From: Variovorax sp. J22G73
GTDB taxonomy: Bacteria; Pseudomonadota; Gammaproteobacteria; Burkholderiales; Burkholderiaceae_C
Length of the DNA: 64,000 nucleotides
Direction: 5' to 3'
NCBI RefSeq assembly: GCF_030317035.1
Contig: NZ_JASZYK010000001.1
Location: 1,054,001-1,118,000 of the forward strand
Part shown: piece after piece, positions 33,291-42,106 of the stretch
How the letters are laid out: each line of letters starts with the position of its first letter
Numbering within the stretch: position 1 is the first letter of the stretch
Position numbers and translations under genes: made by a program
The notes under the pieces: model-generated
Database searches by the model: none
What the model was told of the DNA's origin: nothing
The model's input: only the letters and a program-made list of their open reading frames with translations

Positions 33291-34523
33291 TTGAAGCAGC
33301 TCAAGAAATCGGCCAAGCTGGCCAACGTGCTCTACGACATCCGCGGCCCCATCATGGACGCCGCCAAGCAGATGGAAGAGGACGGCCAGAAGATCATCAA
33401 GCTCAATATCGGCAACCTCGCCGTGTTCGGCTTCGATGCCCCCGAGGAAATCCAGCAGGACATGATCCGCAACCTGCCGAACTCGGCGGGGTATTCGGAC
33501 AGCAAGGGGGTCTTCGCCGCGCGCAAGGCGGTGATGCACGAGACGCAGAAGCAGGGCATCACGGGCGTCACGCTCGACGACATCTACCTGGGCAACGGCG
33601 CGAGCGAGCTGATCGCCATGTCCACCAACGCGCTGCTCGACGACGGCGACGAGCTGCTGCTGCCGGCCCCCGACTATCCGCTGTGGACCGCTTCCACCAG
33701 CCTCTCGGGCGGCACTCCGGTGCACTACCTGTGCGACGAGGCCAACGGCTGGATGCCCAACCTGGACGACATCCGCGCCAAGATCACGCCGCGCACCAAG
33801 GGCATCGTGGTCATCAACCCGAACAACCCGACCGGCGCGCTCTATTCGGACGAACTGCTCAAGAGCATCGTGGCCATCGCGCGCGAGCACGGCCTCGTGA
33901 TCTTCGCGGACGAGGTCTACGACAAGGTGCTGTACGACGGCGTCAAGCACACCGCCATCGCCAGCCTGTCGAGCGACGTGCTCACGCTGACCTTCAACTC
34001 GCTGTCCAAGAGCTACCGCTCGTGCGGCTACCGCGCCGGCTGGCTCGTGGTGTCGGGCGACAAGCGCAGTGCGCAGGACTACATCGAGGGCCTGAACATG
34101 CTCTCGAACATGCGCCTGTGCGCCAACGTGCCCGGTCAATGGGCCATCCAGACGGCGCTGGGCGGCTACCAGAGCATCAACGACCTGGTGTGCGACGGCG
34201 GGCGCCTGCGCCGCCAGCGCGACCTGGCCTACGAACTCATCACCGCCATTCCCGGCGTGAGCTGCGTCAAGCCCAGCGCGGCGCTCTACATGTTCCCCAA
34301 GCTAGACCCCGAGGTCTACCCGATCGAGGACGACCGCCAGTTCTTCCTCGAGCTGCTGAAGGAAACCCGCGTGATGCTGGTGCAGGGCACCGGCTTCAAC
34401 TGGGCCACGCCCGACCACTTCCGCATCGTGTTCCTGCCCCATGAGGACGACCTGCGCGAGGCCATCAACCGCATCGCGAAGTTCCTGGAGCAGTACCGCT
34501 TGCGCCGCAAGACGCGCCCATGA
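33291..34523 (+). CDS. alaA: Alanine aminotransferase (AlaA-like, PLP-dependent)
   Basis: A 410-residue fold-type I aminotransferase very similar in wording to E. coli AlaA: YDIRGPIMDAAKQMEEDGQK, KLNIGNLAVFGFDAPEEI, LPAPDYPLWTASTSLSGG, VVINPNNPTGALYS and the PLP-lysine region FNSLSKSYRSCGYRAGW. It interconverts pyruvate/glutamate and alanine/2-oxoglutarate. It starts at TTG with GGAGG six bases upstream. It leads an operon into DUF1176, hom and thrC, which suggests amino-acid co-regulation. Confidence 0.9.
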   Translation: MKQLKKSAKLANVLYDIRGPIMDAAKQMEEDGQKIIKLNIGNLAVFGFDAPEEIQQDMIRNLPNSAGYSDSKGVFAARKAVMHETQKQGITGVTLDDIYLGNGASELIAMSTNALLDDGDELLLPAPDYPLWTASTSLSGGTPVHYLCDEANGWMPNLDDIRAKITPRTKGIVVINPNNPTGALYSDELLKSIVAIAREHGLVIFADEVYDKVLYDGVKHTAIASLSSDVLTLTFNSLSKSYRSCGYRAGWLVVSGDKRSAQDYIEGLNMLSNMRLCANVPGQWAIQTALGGYQSINDLVCDGGRLRRQRDLAYELITAIPGVSCVKPSAALYMFPKLDPEVYPIEDDRQFFLELLKETRVMLVQGTGFNWATPDHFRIVFLPHEDDLREAINRIAKFLEQYRLRRKTRP

Positions 34524-35536
34524 AACCCGCCTGCCTTGCCGCGGTGCTGTCGTTCGCGGCACTGTCCGCCTCGGCTGCCATCGCAGCGGGAGCCGCCGAG
34601 ACGCGGCCGGTCTCCTTTTCCCACAACGACTGGGAGCTGGCCTGCGACAACACGCGCACCTGCCGCGCCGCCGGCTACCAGCAGGACGGCGAGCCGGTGT
34701 CGATGCGCATCACCCGCAAGGCCGGCCCCGGCACCGCGGTAGAGATCGAACTGCAGACCGGCGGCGAAGAAGAACCCAAGGGCCCGTTGCGCCTGAAGGT
34801 CGGCAAGGCCACCGTGTCCGGCCTCGAAGGCGGCTCCCCCAGCCTCGACGCCAGCCAGGTTCGCGCCGTGCTGCCCGAACTCCTCAAGAGCGACGACGCC
34901 ACCCTCACGGCCGGTGGCGGCAAGAAATGGGTGCTTTCTCTTTCCGGCCTCAACGCCGTGCTGTTGAAGATGGACGAAGCCCAGGGCCGCGTCGATACGC
35001 CGGGCGCGCTGGTGCGCCGCGGCAGCAAGCCTGAATCCGCCGTGCTGGCGGCGTTGCCGATGCCCGTGGTCCATGCGCTCAAGCCCGTCAAGCCGCGCCC
35101 TGGTGACGACGCCCTGGCGGCGCGCATCTTTCCTTCTCTCAAGCTGAGCGAAGCCGACGGCCCGTGCAACAACACCGACGCGGTGCAGCCCAAGTCGTTC
35201 CAGGTCCACCGCCTGACCGACAGCAAGGTGCTGCTGTCGCTGGATTGCAGCGTGGGGGCCTACAACTCCACCAGCCAGCTCTGGATCGCCAACGACAAGC
35301 CGCCCTATGCGCCATCGGCCCTCGAGGCCAACGGCGACTTCGACGACAAGGACGCCAGCGTCTCCTCGGTCATGAGGGTCCGCGGCATCGGCGACTGCGT
35401 GTCGACCGAAACCTGGCACTTCGACGGCAAGGGCTTCGTGCGAACCGGCGCCACCGTCGACAGCCTGTGCCGCGACTTTCCCGGCGGCGCCTGGAACCTG
35501 CCGCGCCACGTCAGCCGCGTCGTGACCGCGCCGTGA
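34520..35536 (+). CDS. DUF1176 secreted protein
   Basis: A 338-residue exported protein: signal peptide to about residue 26, then a DUF1176 domain that fills the protein. Conserved features: the paired Cys in WELACDNTRTCRAAGY, the later Cys in DGPCNNTD and LLSLDCSVGAYN, and the C-terminal GDCVSTETWHFDGKGFV. Disulfides are likely. Function is not established. It overlaps the aminotransferase stop by ATGA, so the two are translationally coupled, although a shared role is not obvious. Confidence 0.86.
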   Translation: MKPACLAAVLSFAALSASAAIAAGAAETRPVSFSHNDWELACDNTRTCRAAGYQQDGEPVSMRITRKAGPGTAVEIELQTGGEEEPKGPLRLKVGKATVSGLEGGSPSLDASQVRAVLPELLKSDDATLTAGGGKKWVLSLSGLNAVLLKMDEAQGRVDTPGALVRRGSKPESAVLAALPMPVVHALKPVKPRPGDDALAARIFPSLKLSEADGPCNNTDAVQPKSFQVHRLTDSKVLLSLDCSVGAYNSTSQLWIANDKPPYAPSALEANGDFDDKDASVSSVMRVRGIGDCVSTETWHFDGKGFVRTGATVDSLCRDFPGGAWNLPRHVSRVVTAP

Positions 35537-35564
35537 TCGCGCCGCTCACCACCCCATTCAAACC

Positions 35565-36914
35565 ATGAACGCCATGAACTCGACTCTCCCAATGAAACCC
35601 ATCCAAGTAGGCCTGCTCGGCGCAGGCACGGTCGGCAGCGGCACCTTCAAGGTGCTCCAGCGCAACCAGGAAGAAATCAAGCGCCGCGCCGGCCGCGGCA
35701 TCGAGATCACCATGGTGGCCGATCTCGACACCGCCCGCGCCCGCGAAGTGGCCGGCGAAGGCGTGAAGGTGGTTGCCGATGCGCGCGAAGTCATCGCCAA
35801 CCCCGACATCGACATCGTCATCGAGCTCATCGGCGGCTACGGCATCGCCAGGCAGCTGGTGCTCGAGGCCATCGCTGCCGGCAAGCACGTGGTCACCGCC
35901 AACAAGGCGCTGCTCGCGGTGCACGGCACCGAAATCTTCGCGGCCGCGCACGCCAAGGGCGTGATGGTGGCCTTCGAGGCCGCGGTGGCCGGCGGCATCC
36001 CGATCATCAAGGCGCTGCGCGAAGGCCTCACGGCCAACAGCATCCAGTGGATCGCCGGCATCATCAACGGCACCACCAACTTCATCCTGTCCGAGATGCG
36101 CGACAAGGGCCTGGACTTCGCCACCGTGCTGAAGGAGGCGCAACGCCTGGGCTACGCCGAGGCCGACCCGACCTTCGACATCGAAGGCGTGGACGCCGCG
36201 CACAAGGTCACGCTGATGAGCGCCATCGCGTTCGGCATTCCGGTGCAGTTCGACAAGGCCCATGTCGAGGGCATCACCAAGCTCGCCGCGCAGGACATCC
36301 GGTACGCCGAGCAGCTCGGCTACCGCATCAAGCTGCTGGGCGTGACCAAGCGCACGACCAAGGGCATCGAGCTGCGCGTGCACCCCTCGCTGGTGCCGTC
36401 CAAGCGCCTGCTGGCCAACGTCGAGGGCGCGATGAACGCGGTGGTGGTGCACGGCGACGCCGTGGGCACCACGCTGTACTACGGCAAGGGCGCGGGCAGC
36501 GAGCCGACGGCCAGCGCCGTCATTGCCGACCTGGTCGACATCACCCGCCTGCACACCGCCGACGCCGCGCACCGCGTGCCGCACCTGGCGTTCCACCCGG
36601 ACGCCATGAGCGACCTGCAGGTGCTGCCGATGTCCGAGGTGGTCACCAGCTACTACCTGCGCCTGCGCGTGGCCGACCAGGCCGGCGTGCTCGCCAAGGT
36701 GACGGGCCTGCTGGCCACCGCCGGCATCAGCATCGACGCCGTGCTGCAGCGCGAAGCCGACGAAGTGGGCGGCGAAGGCTCCACGCAGACCGACCTCATC
36801 ATCCTCACGCACGACGCGCGCGAAGGCACCGTCAACGACGTGCTGGCCGAACTGCAGGCGCTGCCCACCGTGCTCGAACCCATCGTGCGTATCCGCAAGG
36901 AAGAGTTGAAGTGA
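35565..36914 (+). CDS. hom: Homoserine dehydrogenase
   Basis: A 449-residue NAD(P)-dependent enzyme (aspartate semialdehyde to homoserine). Rossmann motif VGLLGAGTVGSGTFKVL at the N-terminus, catalytic core EAAVAGGIPIIKALREGL and GIINGTTNFILSEM, then a C-terminal ACT domain from about residue 365 (VADQAGVLAKVTGLLATAGI) for threonine feedback. It is the single-function form, not fused to aspartokinase. Met codons at 35574 and 35592 are alternative starts. It overlaps thrC by GTGA. Confidence 0.95.
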   Translation: MNAMNSTLPMKPIQVGLLGAGTVGSGTFKVLQRNQEEIKRRAGRGIEITMVADLDTARAREVAGEGVKVVADAREVIANPDIDIVIELIGGYGIARQLVLEAIAAGKHVVTANKALLAVHGTEIFAAAHAKGVMVAFEAAVAGGIPIIKALREGLTANSIQWIAGIINGTTNFILSEMRDKGLDFATVLKEAQRLGYAEADPTFDIEGVDAAHKVTLMSAIAFGIPVQFDKAHVEGITKLAAQDIRYAEQLGYRIKLLGVTKRTTKGIELRVHPSLVPSKRLLANVEGAMNAVVVHGDAVGTTLYYGKGAGSEPTASAVIADLVDITRLHTADAAHRVPHLAFHPDAMSDLQVLPMSEVVTSYYLRLRVADQAGVLAKVTGLLATAGISIDAVLQREADEVGGEGSTQTDLIILTHDAREGTVNDVLAELQALPTVLEPIVRIRKEELK

Positions 36915-38326
36915 ACTACCTGAGCACCCGCGGCCATCCCGACCGCAAGCGCTTCTGCGAAATCCTGCTCGAGGGCCTGGCGCCCGACGGCGGCCTGTAC
37001 CTGCCCGAGACCTATCCGCATGTCGACACCGCCACGCTCGCCAGGTGGCGCGCGTTGCCGTATGCCGAGCTGGCCTTCGAGATCCTCTCGCTCTACATCG
37101 ACGACATTCCGCCGGCCGACCTGAAGGCGATCTGCGCCAAGACCTACACGGCCGAGGTGTTCGGCACCGAAGAAATCGTACCGCTGCGCGAACTTAAAGA
37201 CGGCGTGTACCTCGAGGCCCTGTCCAACGGCCCCACGCTGGCCTTCAAGGACATGGCGATGCAGCTGCTGGGCAACCTGTTCGAGTACGAACTGGCCCGC
37301 CGCGGCGCCGAGCTCAACATCCTGGGCGCCACCAGCGGCGACACCGGCAGCGCGGCCGAGTACGCCATGCGCGGCAAGAAGGGCGTGCGCGTGTTCATGA
37401 CCTCGCCGGACGGCCGCATGAGCCCGTTCCAGCAGGCGCAGATGTTCAGCCTGCAGGACGAGAACATCCACAACATCGCCATCACCGGCGTGTTCGACGA
37501 CTGCCAGGACATCGTCAAGGCCGTGTCGAACGACCTGGGCTTCAAGCGCAAGTACCGCATCGGCACGGTCAACTCGATCAATTGGGCGCGGCTGCTGGCG
37601 CAGGTCGTCTACTACTTCGCGGGCTACTTCCAGGCCACCGCGGGCAACGACAAGCCGGTGAGCTTCACCGTGCCCTCGGGCAATTTCGGCAACGTCTGCG
37701 CGGGCCACGTGGCGCGCATGATGGGCCTTCCCATCCAGACGCTGGTGGTCGCCACCAACGAGAACGACGTGCTCGACGAATTCTTCCGCACCGGCATCTA
37801 CCGCGTGCGCGGCGCCGTCGACACGCACGAGACCTCCAGCCCGTCGATGGACATCAGCAAGGCCAGCAACTTCGAGCGCTTCGTGTTCGACCTGGTCGGT
37901 CGCGACGCCGCCAGGCTGCGCCAGCTGTTCGTGGAAGACCTGGGCCTGAACGGCAGCTTCGACCTGAGCGCCGACCCGGCATTCAAGCAGGCCGCGGAAC
38001 GCTTCGGCTTCAAGAGCGGTCGCAGCACGCACGCCGACCGCCTGGCCACCATCCGCGACACCGAGAAGCGCTTCGCCACGCTGGTCGACCCCCACACCGC
38101 CGACGGCCTGAAGGCCGCGCGCGAACAGCTCGCGCCCGGCGTGCCGATGGTGGTGCTGGAAACGGCGCTGCCCATCAAGTTCGCGGCCACGCTGGTCGAG
38201 GCGCTGGGCCAGGAGCCCGAGCGGCCGAAGAAGTTCGAAGGCATCGAGGCGCTGCCCAAGCGCGTCGTCAAGCTGCCGGCCGACGCCGAAGCCGTGAAGG
38301 CCTACATCGCGGAAAACTGTGACTGA
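36911..38326 (+). CDS. thrC: Threonine synthase
   Basis: A 471-residue PLP enzyme converting O-phosphohomoserine to threonine. Opening MNYLSTRGHPDRKRFCEIL, the PLP-Lys in NGPTLAFKDMAMQLLG, the substrate loop LGATSGDTGSAAEYAMRGKK and the PLP-phosphate Gly loop VPSGNFGNVCAG are typical of the longer class of threonine synthase (about 470 residues). It starts at a GTG overlapping the hom stop codon. Together with hom it completes most of the threonine branch. Confidence 0.95.
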   Translation: MNYLSTRGHPDRKRFCEILLEGLAPDGGLYLPETYPHVDTATLARWRALPYAELAFEILSLYIDDIPPADLKAICAKTYTAEVFGTEEIVPLRELKDGVYLEALSNGPTLAFKDMAMQLLGNLFEYELARRGAELNILGATSGDTGSAAEYAMRGKKGVRVFMTSPDGRMSPFQQAQMFSLQDENIHNIAITGVFDDCQDIVKAVSNDLGFKRKYRIGTVNSINWARLLAQVVYYFAGYFQATAGNDKPVSFTVPSGNFGNVCAGHVARMMGLPIQTLVVATNENDVLDEFFRTGIYRVRGAVDTHETSSPSMDISKASNFERFVFDLVGRDAARLRQLFVEDLGLNGSFDLSADPAFKQAAERFGFKSGRSTHADRLATIRDTEKRFATLVDPHTADGLKAAREQLAPGVPMVVLETALPIKFAATLVEALGQEPERPKKFEGIEALPKRVVKLPADAEAVKAYIAENCD

Positions 38327-38344
38327 GCACGCCCGGGCCCCCGC

Positions 38345-38890
38345 ATGAAGGTCGTCGGCTTCGCCGGCTACTCGGGCGCGGGCAAGACCACGCTGCTGGA
38401 GCGGCTCATTCCGGCGCTCAAGCGGCTGGGGCAGCGCGTGTCGGTGGTCAAGCACGCGCACCACAAGTTCGACATCGACCACCCGGGCAAGGACACCTAC
38501 CGCCACCGCGAGGCGGGCGCCTTCGAGGTGGTCGTGGCCTCCGACCAGCGGCTGGCGGTCATGCGCGAGTTCGAAGTGCCGGTGGAACCCGACGTGCACC
38601 AGCTGCTGGCCGAGGTGCACCCCGCGGCCGACTGGGTGCTGGTGGAGGGCTTCAGGCACAGCGACGTGCCGAAGATCGAGATCTGGCGCCAGCCCGAGGG
38701 CGGCGAGCCGCTTCGCCCGGTGCTCTACACCGACGACCCCTTCGTGGTCGCCATTGCCACGGACGACCCGGCCAGCCTGCCGTCGCCCACCGAGCGTCCC
38801 CTGTTCGACCTCAACGACGCCGAGGCCATTGCCAGGTGGCTGATCGACAGCGGCGAGCGCTTCGAATACAACCCCGAACACCATGGCTGA
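38345..38890 (+). CDS. mobB: Molybdopterin-guanine dinucleotide biosynthesis adaptor protein MobB
   Basis: A 181-residue GTP-binding protein with the P-loop GYSGAGKTTLLERLIPAL at residue 6 and the following VVKHAHHKFDIDHPGKDTYR that is characteristic of MobB. It assists MobA in adding GMP to molybdopterin. It overlaps moeA by eight bases. First of four Moco genes; it follows thrC by 18 bases and may belong to the same transcript. Confidence 0.93.
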   Translation: MKVVGFAGYSGAGKTTLLERLIPALKRLGQRVSVVKHAHHKFDIDHPGKDTYRHREAGAFEVVVASDQRLAVMREFEVPVEPDVHQLLAEVHPAADWVLVEGFRHSDVPKIEIWRQPEGGEPLRPVLYTDDPFVVAIATDDPASLPSPTERPLFDLNDAEAIARWLIDSGERFEYNPEHHG

Positions 38891-40169
38891 CACACCTGTT
38901 CCCTTCGCCGCTTCTTCCCTGCGCCCGCCGCTGATGCCGCTGGACGAGGCCATTGCCGTCCTGCTCGCGAAGGCGCAGCCGGCGCTGCCGACCGAAAGCG
39001 TCATCACCTTCGACGCCGACGGCCGCGTGCTGGCGCAAGACCTGGTTTCCGGCCTGACCGTGCCGCCGCGCGACAACAGCGCCATGGACGGCTACGCCGT
39101 GCGCGTGGCCGACTGCACCGCGCCCGGTGCCGAGCTGACGGTGGCGCAGCGCATTCCCGCGGGCACCGTCGGCACGGCGCTGGCGGCCGGCACGGCGGCG
39201 CGCATCTTCACGGGCGCGCAGATTCCCGAGGGCGCCGACGCGGTCGTCATGCAGGAAGACACCGCCGCCACGCCGCAGGAAGGCAGCCTGGGCTCGGTGC
39301 GCATCGCCATCGTGCCGGCGGCAGACCAGTGGGTGCGCCGCGCGGGCGAAGACGTGGCCGCGGGCGACGTGGTGCTGAAGAAGGGCGAGCGCCTCACGCC
39401 CGCCGCGCTCGGCCTGGCGGCCAGCGTCGGCTTTCACAAGCTGCAGGTCGCGCGCAAGCCGCGCGTGGCCATGCTCTCCACCGGCGACGAGCTGGTCATG
39501 CCCGGCGAGGTCGCGCCCGACGCGATGAAGCCCGGCGCCATCTACAACTCCAACCGCTTCTTCATGCGTGCCTTGCTGCACCGCCTGGGCTGCGAGGTGA
39601 ACGACCTGGGCATCGTGCCCGACGACCGCGAAGCCACCATCGCCGCGCTGCGCGACGCGGCCGAGGCCAGCGACCTGATCATCACGACCGGCGGCGTGTC
39701 GGTGGGTGAAGAAGACCACATCCGCGCCGCGCTGCAATCGCTCGGCGAGCTGCAGCTGTGGTCGCTGTCGATGAAGCCGGGCAAGCCGTTCGCCTATGGG
39801 TCCATTGCGCGCAGCAACGGGCAGGGTGCCTGCCATGTGACCGGGCTGCCGGGCAACCCGGTGTCGAGCTTCCTGACCTTCCTGATGCTGGTGCGGCCCT
39901 TTCTGCTGACCTTGCAGGGTGCCACGCGCGTGGCGCCCGAGCCCGTGCAGATGCGCGCCGACTTCGACTGGCTGCGCGCCGACAAGCGCCGCGAATTCCT
40001 GCGCGCGCGGCGCAACGCGGCGGGCGGGCTGGCGCTGTTCGGCAACCAGAGCTCGGGCGTGCTCACCTCGATGGTCTGGGGCGACGGCGTGGTCGACAAC
40101 CCGGCCGGCCAGACCATTCGAGCGGGCGACACGGTGAACTTCATTCCCTTCGCCTCGCTGCTGGGCTGA
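38883..40169 (+). CDS. moeA: Molybdopterin molybdotransferase MoeA
   Basis: A 428-residue enzyme that inserts molybdate into adenylated molybdopterin. Family signs: PPRDNSAMDGYAVRVAD, IFTGAQIPEGADAVVMQED, the MPT-binding STGDELVMPGEVAPD and TTGGVSVGEEDH, SMKPGKPFAYG, and VTGLPGNPVSSFL. The C-terminal domain IV ends at NFIPFASLLG. Its N-terminus (residues 1-20) is Pro/Ser-rich and variable. It precedes moaD by nine bases. Confidence 0.95.
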   Translation: MADTPVPFAASSLRPPLMPLDEAIAVLLAKAQPALPTESVITFDADGRVLAQDLVSGLTVPPRDNSAMDGYAVRVADCTAPGAELTVAQRIPAGTVGTALAAGTAARIFTGAQIPEGADAVVMQEDTAATPQEGSLGSVRIAIVPAADQWVRRAGEDVAAGDVVLKKGERLTPAALGLAASVGFHKLQVARKPRVAMLSTGDELVMPGEVAPDAMKPGAIYNSNRFFMRALLHRLGCEVNDLGIVPDDREATIAALRDAAEASDLIITTGGVSVGEEDHIRAALQSLGELQLWSLSMKPGKPFAYGSIARSNGQGACHVTGLPGNPVSSFLTFLMLVRPFLLTLQGATRVAPEPVQMRADFDWLRADKRREFLRARRNAAGGLALFGNQSSGVLTSMVWGDGVVDNPAGQTIRAGDTVNFIPFASLLG

Positions 40170-40178
40170 GCATTCGCC

Positions 40179-40430
40179 ATGAAGGTCCAGGTCCGTTATT
40201 TCGCCTCGGTGCGCGAGGCGCTTTCGCGCAGCAACGAAACCGTCGACACGCAAGCCGACACGCTCGCCGCCCTGCGCGACGAGCTCATCGCCCGCGGCGG
40301 CGCCTATGCCACCGCGCTGGCGCGCGGCAAGGCGGTGCGCATGGCGCTCGACCAGCTCATGAGCGACGAGGCCGCAGCCTTGCGCGAAGGCTGCGAGGTC
40401 GCCTTCTTCCCCCCCGTTACTGGCGGTTGA
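40179..40430 (+). CDS. moaD: Molybdopterin synthase sulfur carrier subunit MoaD
   Basis: An 83-residue ubiquitin-fold protein ending in the required Gly-Gly (FFPPVTGG), which carries the thiocarboxylate used by MoaE. N-terminal KVQVRYFASVREAL is typical. Its last 14 bases overlap the stop end of the opposing dapA-type gene. moaE lies 1.15 kb further on the same strand, separated by that gene. Confidence 0.93.
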   Translation: MKVQVRYFASVREALSRSNETVDTQADTLAALRDELIARGGAYATALARGKAVRMALDQLMSDEAAALREGCEVAFFPPVTGG

Positions 40431-41328
40431 GGCCGTCGAGGCTTTCGAGGTGGGCGTCGAGCGCCACGAGGCGCTCGCGCAGCCCTTCGGAGGCGCGGGT
40501 CATCGGCGAGCGCAACTCGTCGTGCACCTCGCCCCCGTGCGCGAGCAGCGCCTTCAGCGGGCTGGGGTTCGGTTCGGCGAACAGCATTTCCACCAGCGGC
40601 TGCAGCGCCTGCCATTCGGCGCGCGCCTCGGCCAGCCTGTTGTCCGCCAGCAGGCGCACCAACTGCACGAAGCGCCGCGTCTGCACGTTGCCGCTGGCCG
40701 CGATGGCGCCCACGCCGCCTTCGGCCATGGTGCCGAAGATCTGGTGGTCTTCGCCCGTCAGCACCTGCAGCCGGCCGTCGGCGATCACCGCGCGCGTCTT
40801 GGCCATGTCGCCGCCGCAGTCCTTGATGCCGCGGATGCGCGGGTGCGCGGCCAGCGCCAGCAGCGTGTCGCGGGCGATGGTGACGCCGGTGCGGTAGGGA
40901 ATGTCGTAGACCAGCACCGGCGCCGTGCTCGCGTCGGCGATGGTGCCGAACCATTCGAGCAGGCCGGCCTGCGACGGGCGGATGTAGTGCGGCGCGGCCA
41001 CCAGCAGGCCCGCGATCGGGCGTTCGCCGAGCTTGCGGGCCCAGGCCGTGGCCTTGCCCAGGTGGTAGCCGGAAATGCCCATGACCACCGGCAGGCCGCC
41101 GGCCGCGGCCAGCACGGTGTCGAGCACGGCCAGCTGCTCGGCCTCGTCGAGGGCGGCGGCTTCGCCGGTGGAGCCGCAGGGCACGAAGCCGGTCACGCCG
41201 TCGGCGGCCAGGCGACGGGTCAGGGCGGCAAGGGCGTCGTGGTCGACGGCGCCGTCGCGAAACGGGGTGACAAGGGCCACCCAGAAGCCCGAGAAGTCAG
41301 GGGCGGTGGCGGTAGGTTGTTGAGGCAC
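40417..41328 (-). CDS. 4-hydroxy-tetrahydrodipicolinate synthase family protein (DapA paralogue)
   Basis: A 303-residue class I aldolase-barrel protein. The Schiff-base Lys lies in IRGIKDCGGDM; the Tyr and Arg of VLVYDIPYRTG correspond to the catalytic Tyr and the substrate-binding Arg of DapA; the usual GTTGE is GSTGE. This favours true DapA-like chemistry (pyruvate plus aspartate semialdehyde), but such paralogues can act on other keto acids. A GTG at 41328 with AAGGA upstream is chosen over an upstream ATG at 41391. It sits antisense inside the Moco cluster. Confidence 0.88.
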   Translation of the reverse strand: MPQQPTATAPDFSGFWVALVTPFRDGAVDHDALAALTRRLAADGVTGFVPCGSTGEAAALDEAEQLAVLDTVLAAAGGLPVVMGISGYHLGKATAWARKLGERPIAGLLVAAPHYIRPSQAGLLEWFGTIADASTAPVLVYDIPYRTGVTIARDTLLALAAHPRIRGIKDCGGDMAKTRAVIADGRLQVLTGEDHQIFGTMAEGGVGAIAASGNVQTRRFVQLVRLLADNRLAEARAEWQALQPLVEMLFAEPNPSPLKALLAHGGEVHDELRSPMTRASEGLRERLVALDAHLESLDGLNRQ

Positions 41329-41398
41329 GCGGGCTTCCTTCGAGGAATCGACCGATGGAAAGAACCACCGTCGGACGTGCGCGAAACCCATGAAGGGG

Positions 41399-41473
41399 CC
41401 AAAGACCTTGGCAGGTTCCGTCGCTCATCCGACGACGGAACCTCGGCTCCGGTCAGACGAGCTTTGGTTTTTT
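41399..41473 (+). other. Structured intergenic segment between the dapA-type gene and moaE
   Basis: A perfect 11-bp stem, AGGTTCCGTCG/CGACGGAACCT (41413-41443, nine-base loop), lies within an outer CCAAAG/CTTTGG pairing that is followed by six T. It occupies the 253-base gap 41329-41581, on the plus-strand path to moaE. It could be part of a leader or a small RNA; I see no match to a named riboswitch. The remainder of the gap shows nothing else clear. Confidence 0.4.
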
Positions 41474-41581
41474 GGCTTTGCTGCCCTGGCGCGCGCAGCC
41501 GCTTCCCGCGTGCGAAAGCACTGTGGAGGGCGTGGCGTGGCAAGGCATGGCGGCAGTCTAGCGCGATGCCACAATTCGGAA

Positions 41582-42058
41582 ATGAACGTTGCGCGTGTTT
41601 CCATACAGACGGCCGATTTCGACCTCTCGCAAGAGGTCGCCGCGTTGCGTGCCGGCGACAAACGCGTGGGCGCGGTCTGCAGTTTCGTGGGCACGGTGCG
41701 CGACCGCAACGACGGCAGCAGCGTCGCGTCGATGGAGCTGGAGCACTACCCCGGCATGACCGAGAAGGCCGTCGAGGCCATGATCGACGAGGCGCACCGG
41801 CGCTTCGACATCCTGGGTGCGCGCGTGGTCCACCGCGTGGGCCTGCTGCAGCCGCTGGACCAGATCATGATGGTGGCGGTGGTGTCCGCGCACCGCGGCC
41901 AGAGCTTCGAGGCCTGCGAGTTCCTGATGGACTACCTGAAGACGCAGGCCCCGTTCTGGAAGAAGGAACAGACCCCCGAAGGTGCGCGCTGGGTCGATGC
42001 GCGCGTCGCGGACGACGCGGCGCTGGCGCGCTGGGGCATCAGCGCTCCCAACGCCTGA
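41582..42058 (+). CDS. moaE: Molybdopterin synthase catalytic subunit MoaE
   Basis: A 158-residue MoaE: it takes sulfur from MoaD to convert cPMP to molybdopterin. Features: GAVCSFVGTVRDRNDGSSV, MELEHYPGMTEKAVEAM, HRVGLLQPLDQIMMVAVVSA, and the active-site Lys in PFWKKEQTPEGARWVDA. The ATG at 41582 opens on the family N-terminus. It is separated from moeA-moaD by an opposing gene, so it must have its own promoter. Confidence 0.95.
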   Translation: MNVARVSIQTADFDLSQEVAALRAGDKRVGAVCSFVGTVRDRNDGSSVASMELEHYPGMTEKAVEAMIDEAHRRFDILGARVVHRVGLLQPLDQIMMVAVVSAHRGQSFEACEFLMDYLKTQAPFWKKEQTPEGARWVDARVADDAALARWGISAPNA

Positions 42059-42066
42059 GCCGCGTC

Positions 42067-42094
42067 GCTCCCTCTCCCCGAGGGGAGAGGGAGC
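42067..42094. repeat. Perfect 13-bp inverted repeat between convergent genes
   Basis: GCTCCCTCTCCCC-GA-GGGGAGAGGGAGC lies between the ends of moaE and the Bug gene. There is no T-run. CCCTCTCCCC/GGGGAGAGGG palindromes of this kind are dispersed in many proteobacterial genomes between convergent genes, so I class it as a repetitive extragenic element that may also act as a terminator. Confidence 0.7.
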
Positions 42095-42106
42095 AAGCGC
42101 AAGGCA

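Noticed and set aside
36653..39085. An 810-codon open frame antisense to hom, thrC, mobB and moeA
   Set aside because: It crosses four well-supported genes and their overlaps and shows no protein-like features.
41399..41473. Molybdenum-cofactor riboswitch upstream of moaE
   Set aside because: The hairpins are real, but I cannot match the conserved core of that riboswitch, and such elements are usually upstream of moaA-type operons. Kept only as an unexplained structured segment.
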